64,000 bases of DNA from W0P28-013 sp051878315 (GTDB lineage: Bacteria; Bacteroidota; Bacteroidia; Bacteroidales; Paludibacteraceae), in the NCBI GenBank assembly GCA_051878315.1, contig JBJEJW010000066.1, positions 31,242 to 95,241 on the forward strand, given 5' to 3'. Positions 61,250 to 64,000 of the stretch are shown here, piece by piece. Below the pieces are notes generated by a model. It had not been told where the DNA came from. It searched no databases and saw only the letters and a program-made list of their open reading frames with translations. The position numbers were made by a program, and so were the translations under genes. Position 1 is the first letter of the stretch. Each line of letters starts with the position of its first letter.

Positions 61250-61912
61250 ATGAAAATGACACACTGTAAATATTTTGTCTTTGTTTGTTGTTTGACCGTA
61301 TGCCTGTTGTTGGGTTGTTCGGTGTCGGAACCATGGAATATCAATTATACGGCATCGGTGATGACTGTGCGTCAGCTGCCGGACAATGGACTGTGTTTCG
61401 TGTCGGACGATTCGTTGGTGTATGTCCCGACAGACTCGAATATGTTGTTGAATACGTTTGTGGGGCATAGGTATTATGTGGAGTATTGGTCGGTGATAGA
61501 ACAGCCCGACGGCATCTATCTGATAGAAGTGTCGTTGGTGTATCCGGCGCGCGAATTGCCTGTGTTGCTGAATGATACGGTAACGTGTATTGCTGCAGCC
61601 GGTACCGGCATAGGTGTGCCGGCGGTGTGGTGCTCGGGGCACTATTTGAACATGGTGATTGAGTATTATGGGACCAATGGTGTACCACACGATTTTAGTT
61701 TGATAACCTCCAATATGCATGTCGGGGATGATGGCCGGTTGTCGCTCGAATTGCATCATGATGCGCGCAACGATGTCGGCGACTTGTTGCAATATGAGGT
61801 TGTGTCGTACGATATGACATCGTTACCTAATCTTGACGAGGTTTTAACTCTGACAATCCGGTATCGGCAGTATGATATGACGTATGGTTATGTGGCCGTA
61901 GTGGTGCCGTAG
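61250..61912 (+). CDS. NigD-like lipoprotein (tentative)
   Basis: 220 residues. The signal ends in a lipobox LLLGC (about residues 20-24), so the protein is probably an outer-membrane-associated lipoprotein. The mature part has beta-strand spacing similar to NigD proteins: GLCFVSDDSLVYVPTDSN, RYYVEYWSVIEQ and a hydrophobic C-terminal YGYVAVVVP. NigD proteins come from Bacteroides bacteriocin and capsule-like gene sets but have no settled function. I cannot exclude another lipoprotein family. A large palindrome follows at 61957. Confidence 0.6.
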   Translation: MKMTHCKYFVFVCCLTVCLLLGCSVSEPWNINYTASVMTVRQLPDNGLCFVSDDSLVYVPTDSNMLLNTFVGHRYYVEYWSVIEQPDGIYLIEVSLVYPARELPVLLNDTVTCIAAAGTGIGVPAVWCSGHYLNMVIEYYGTNGVPHDFSLITSNMHVGDDGRLSLELHHDARNDVGDLLQYEVVSYDMTSLPNLDEVLTLTIRYRQYDMTYGYVAVVVP

Positions 61913-61956
61913 GTGCAAAATGATTAGTCGCAGTGTGTCGGCACATTATGTTATTT

Positions 61957-61978
61957 GGGGAATTTTAGAAAATTCCCC
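61957..61978. repeat. 22-bp perfect palindrome
   Basis: GGGGAATTTT, two bases, then AAAATTCCCC. It lies between the NigD-like stop and the promoter element at 62012. It could be a terminator of the NigD-like gene (a weak T-rich tail follows) or an operator. Confidence 0.7.
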
Positions 61979-62011
61979 ATTATTGTTTTTGCGTTGTTAA
62001 AATAAAAGGTG

Positions 62012-62019
62012 TATATTTG
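62012..62019 (+). promoter_or_regulatory. Promoter element of the type B CTD protein
   Basis: TATATTTG fits TAnnTTTG, about 32 nt before the preferred start; it also rules out the longer start at 62009. Confidence 0.55.
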
Positions 62020-62050
62020 CCGTTGTTTATTTAGAGCTCAATTTATGGTG

Positions 62051-63307
62051 ATGAGAAAGTTTCAATTATTATTGTTATGTTGTATGTCGTTCGGGGTAGT
62101 TCATGCACAATGGACGGCCTCGTATCCGTCGATACAAGAATCGGTTGATGGTTTAGATGCGCTATTTTTGTTTAATGGCATTTCGCTGACGACGGAGATT
62201 ACTTACACGGGGGGAGGTTCCGATTTTGAATGGAGCACGTTTGATGGTGACTTTCAGAGTAATCAGGCTACCTTATCGCCCGAAGATGGCGTCGGTTATG
62301 TACTCAAAGTGGATGGCGTGGAAACGGCTCGCATTTGGGTAATTGATTATGCCAAATATCCGGTGGCGATTTCGGCGATAGACATAGTCGAAGCCGACGA
62401 TAGGTGCGATTATATTAAGGTGGTGCCGACGTTTAGCGCTCCCGATTTGACCTATAAAGATAGAAATGGCGTGGTACATTTGTTGCCGCGTACGTTTACG
62501 TTTGCTTACGATGTCGTAACGTTTGGTGGCGATGCGTGGTCGCAGCCGACGCCGAAATATTTTAAGAAAGCGACGCCTTTTGCCGAGGTGGTATTTGACG
62601 CGCCGCTGTGCGATACGCAGTTTACTATGGCCGGCGATGATTGGGCAGAACGTTTTGGCATGGAGGTACAGCGTGCTTCGAGCGAAGTGTATCATGCGAT
62701 AGCTGTGGAAGCACATTTGAAAGGTACCGTTGAAGAACGAGCGGCTAAAAACGAATTAGACCGTTCGGGGGCTGATGTGTCGGGTTCGGGGCCGTTGGTG
62801 GTAGCTTTCGAGAGCCGTGTCAATCAGTTGTCGACCAATTATTACGAGTGGTTTATATTCTCCGTGAACGATCCGGCAAATTATATTCGCTATAATGATA
62901 GAGATTTGCGCTATACATTTGCCGAATCGGGGTCGTATCGTGTGCGCTTGGTCGCTACGTCGGAGGTATGCGAGTTTGTCGATTCGCTTGATGTGAAAGT
63001 GTTGGATTCGTCATTGGAAGTGCCTAATGTGTTTACGCCGAACGGCGATGGTGTAAACGATGAGTTTAGGGTGGCGTTTAAGTCGTTGGCAACATATAGT
63101 TGCCAGATATTCAATCGTTGGGGACGGTTGGTGTATAAAAGCAACGATCCCGGTAAAGGTTGGGATGGCACCATTAACGGCAAACCGGCAGCCCCCGGTG
63201 CTTATTATTATGTGATACAAGCCACGGGAACGGATGTCGATGACGATGGTAAACCTGTGAAATATAAATTGAGTGGCGACATTAACTTGTTGAGAGGTAA
63301 AAAATAG
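62051..63307 (+). CDS. T9SS-exported protein with gliding-motility-type (type B) sorting domain
   Basis: 418 residues from ATG 62051 (MRKF...); two codons more from 62045 are possible. A signal peptide (about 1-19, ending VVHAQ) precedes an uncharacterised body of beta-rich segments (about 20-315) that contains a PKD-like stretch (YTFAESGSYRVRLVATSEVC, about 285-310). The last about 90 residues match the type B C-terminal domain: NVFTPNGDGVNDEFRV, YSCQIFNRWGRLVYKSND, GWDGTINGKPAAPGAYYYVI and a GDINLLRGKK end. It would be exported by the PorKLMN system. The ligand or function of the body is unknown. Confidence 0.9.
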   Translation: MRKFQLLLLCCMSFGVVHAQWTASYPSIQESVDGLDALFLFNGISLTTEITYTGGGSDFEWSTFDGDFQSNQATLSPEDGVGYVLKVDGVETARIWVIDYAKYPVAISAIDIVEADDRCDYIKVVPTFSAPDLTYKDRNGVVHLLPRTFTFAYDVVTFGGDAWSQPTPKYFKKATPFAEVVFDAPLCDTQFTMAGDDWAERFGMEVQRASSEVYHAIAVEAHLKGTVEERAAKNELDRSGADVSGSGPLVVAFESRVNQLSTNYYEWFIFSVNDPANYIRYNDRDLRYTFAESGSYRVRLVATSEVCEFVDSLDVKVLDSSLEVPNVFTPNGDGVNDEFRVAFKSLATYSCQIFNRWGRLVYKSNDPGKGWDGTINGKPAAPGAYYYVIQATGTDVDDDGKPVKYKLSGDINLLRGKK

Positions 63308-63326
63308 AGCGGTTCAAACTGATACA

Positions 63327-63357
63327 AAAAGGGAATGCCATTCAGACATTCCCTTTT
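63327..63357. terminator. Bidirectional terminator after the type B CTD protein gene
   Basis: AAAAGGGAATG pairs with CATTCCCTTTT around a 9-nt loop between two convergent stops. Confidence 0.8.
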
Positions 63358-63382
63358 CTGTTTTTGTATGTGGTAGTGCGTG

Positions 63383-63676
63383 TTACACGGTAGCTTCGAT
63401 GTTCCACACGAAAGCGCGTACTCCCACTTCCTTGTTACGCATATCAAGTTTGCGAACACCTTCGAGTAGAGCATCTACTTGGTGGTCTTCGACAACGGTG
63501 ATGACACAAGAATTCATTTCCGGCCATGCGTGTGTGCCACGGCGTGGTTCGCCACCGTTGGTTCCGCGTCCTTGCACGTCCTCAAAAAACGTGAATCCTT
63601 TGATGTGTAACATGTCCAACATGTATTCTACACGTTCGGTGTTTGCTTGGTTGAATATGATCATTACACTTTTCAT
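63383..63676 (-). CDS. PII-like signalling protein next to an RND efflux pump
   Basis: 97 residues. It has the ferredoxin-like PII pattern: starts MKSVMIIFNQANTERVEYML, then FTFFEDVQGRGTNGGEPRRG (GRG T-loop-type region) and CVITVVEDHQVDALLEGVRK. The uridylylated Tyr position of GlnB is not seen, so it is not a classic GlnB. It ends up immediately downstream of the RND permease gene on the same strand (24-nt gap). PII relatives of this kind are known beside transport genes; here it may tune the pump in response to a small ligand (inference). Confidence 0.7.
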   Translation of the reverse strand: MKSVMIIFNQANTERVEYMLDMLHIKGFTFFEDVQGRGTNGGEPRRGTHAWPEMNSCVITVVEDHQVDALLEGVRKLDMRNKEVGVRAFVWNIEATV

Positions 63677-63700
63677 AGTCGTACTTAATTAAACGTTTTG

Positions 63701-64000
63701 TTAATTTAATTCATTGGGCGTGGTTTCAGGAAATACCTCATCGGATGCCACCGGCGCAGGTTGTGGTTTTTGATTCTTTTTGGGTTTTAAGTCCATGAAT
63801 ATGAAATTCTTGCGCATTTGACTTACGCGGTCGCGCTCGCCGTGTCGCGACATTGCCGCATAGAGTACCGGCACCATGAAGAAGGTGAGGAACGTAGAAA
63901 CGGTCAGACCGCCGATAACCACTATACCCATCGGCTTCCACATCTCGGAGCCTTCACCGTTGCTCACTGCCATCGGCACCATACCCAAGATGGTGGTGAA
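63701..64000 (-). CDS. RND efflux transporter permease, C-terminal end (cut by window edge)
   Basis: About 99 residues of the C-terminus are visible; the start lies beyond the right edge. The last transmembrane segments of an AcrB/CusA-type pump are recognisable: TILGMVPMAV, then MWKPMGIVVIGGLTVSTFLTFFMVPVLYAAM. A charged cytoplasmic tail (KPKKNQKPQP) with no known domain follows. RND permeases export drugs or metals with proton antiport and work with an adaptor and a TolC-like duct that are probably encoded outside the window. Heavy-metal versus hydrophobe type cannot be told from this fragment. Confidence 0.9.
   Translation of the reverse strand, partial: FTTILGMVPMAVSNGEGSEMWKPMGIVVIGGLTVSTFLTFFMVPVLYAAMSRHGERDRVSQMRKNFIFMDLKPKKNQKPQPAPVASDEVFPETTPNELN

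Overview
The window reads as a chromosomal segment of a Bacteroidota bacterium, most likely a Bacteroidales member. The support is a type IX secretion (porPKLMN) cluster, two secreted proteins with T9SS C-terminal sorting domains, NigD-like, DUF4292 and DUF4846 lipoprotein-type families, a LytS/LytTR two-component pair, and many gene starts preceded by the phylum's TAnnTTTG -7 element instead of a sigma70-type promoter. Gene density is high, and most of the content is housekeeping and envelope biogenesis. The species cannot be named from the sequence alone.

Left part (1-8.8 kb): the 5' portion of glnS (minus strand), then a tRNA-Gly/tRNA-Leu/tRNA-Leu cluster. The last tRNA-Leu has its 3' 56 nt duplicated 1.4 kb downstream. 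Between the two copies lie a DUF4846 gene and a broken ADP-ribosylglycohydrolase fragment, which looks like the scar of a tRNA-targeted integration. Next come a large PPDK/PEP-synthase-like protein with receiver-like domains (minus), gdhA and serC.

8.9-27 kb: a single open frame joins a complete alanyl-tRNA synthetase to a complete tryptophanyl-tRNA synthetase. Divergent from it are an M23 peptidase and a bifunctional (p)ppGpp synthetase/hydrolase. A tolC-macA-macB(ATPase)-macB(permease)-LytS-LytTR run follows, forming an apparently self-regulated tripartite export unit. Then comes the conserved dut-TPR-DUF4292-EnvC-like operon.

27-38 kb: an outer-membrane barrel protein and a large T9SS cargo with six 51-residue repeats; aroC and a Cys-rich SlyD; lptD divergent from an N-acetylmuramoyl-L-alanine amidase; and an MCE lipid-transport protein.

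38-51.6 kb: an AT-rich spacer with DnaA-box-like sites, then dnaA, miaA, a YfgM-like TPR protein and ribH. Opposite these are clpX-clpP, an M3 peptidase, a C69 dipeptidase and a TamA/BamA-like lipoprotein divergent from an SpoU RNA methyltransferase.

51.7-64 kb: an OmpA-family protein and the T9SS core operon porP-porK-porL-porM-porN (minus). Then come a small DUF2795 protein, a cob(I)alamin adenosyltransferase, an O-methyltransferase-like protein, a NigD-like lipoprotein, a T9SS type-B-CTD protein, a PII-like protein and the C-terminal end of an RND efflux permease cut by the window edge.

Standout observations are the AlaRS-TrpRS fusion frame, the tRNA-Leu integration scar, the receiver/PPDK_N protein lacking a recognisable phosphohistidine domain, and the PII-like/RND pairing. 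Nothing resembling CRISPR, restriction-modification or a recognisable new defence system was found.
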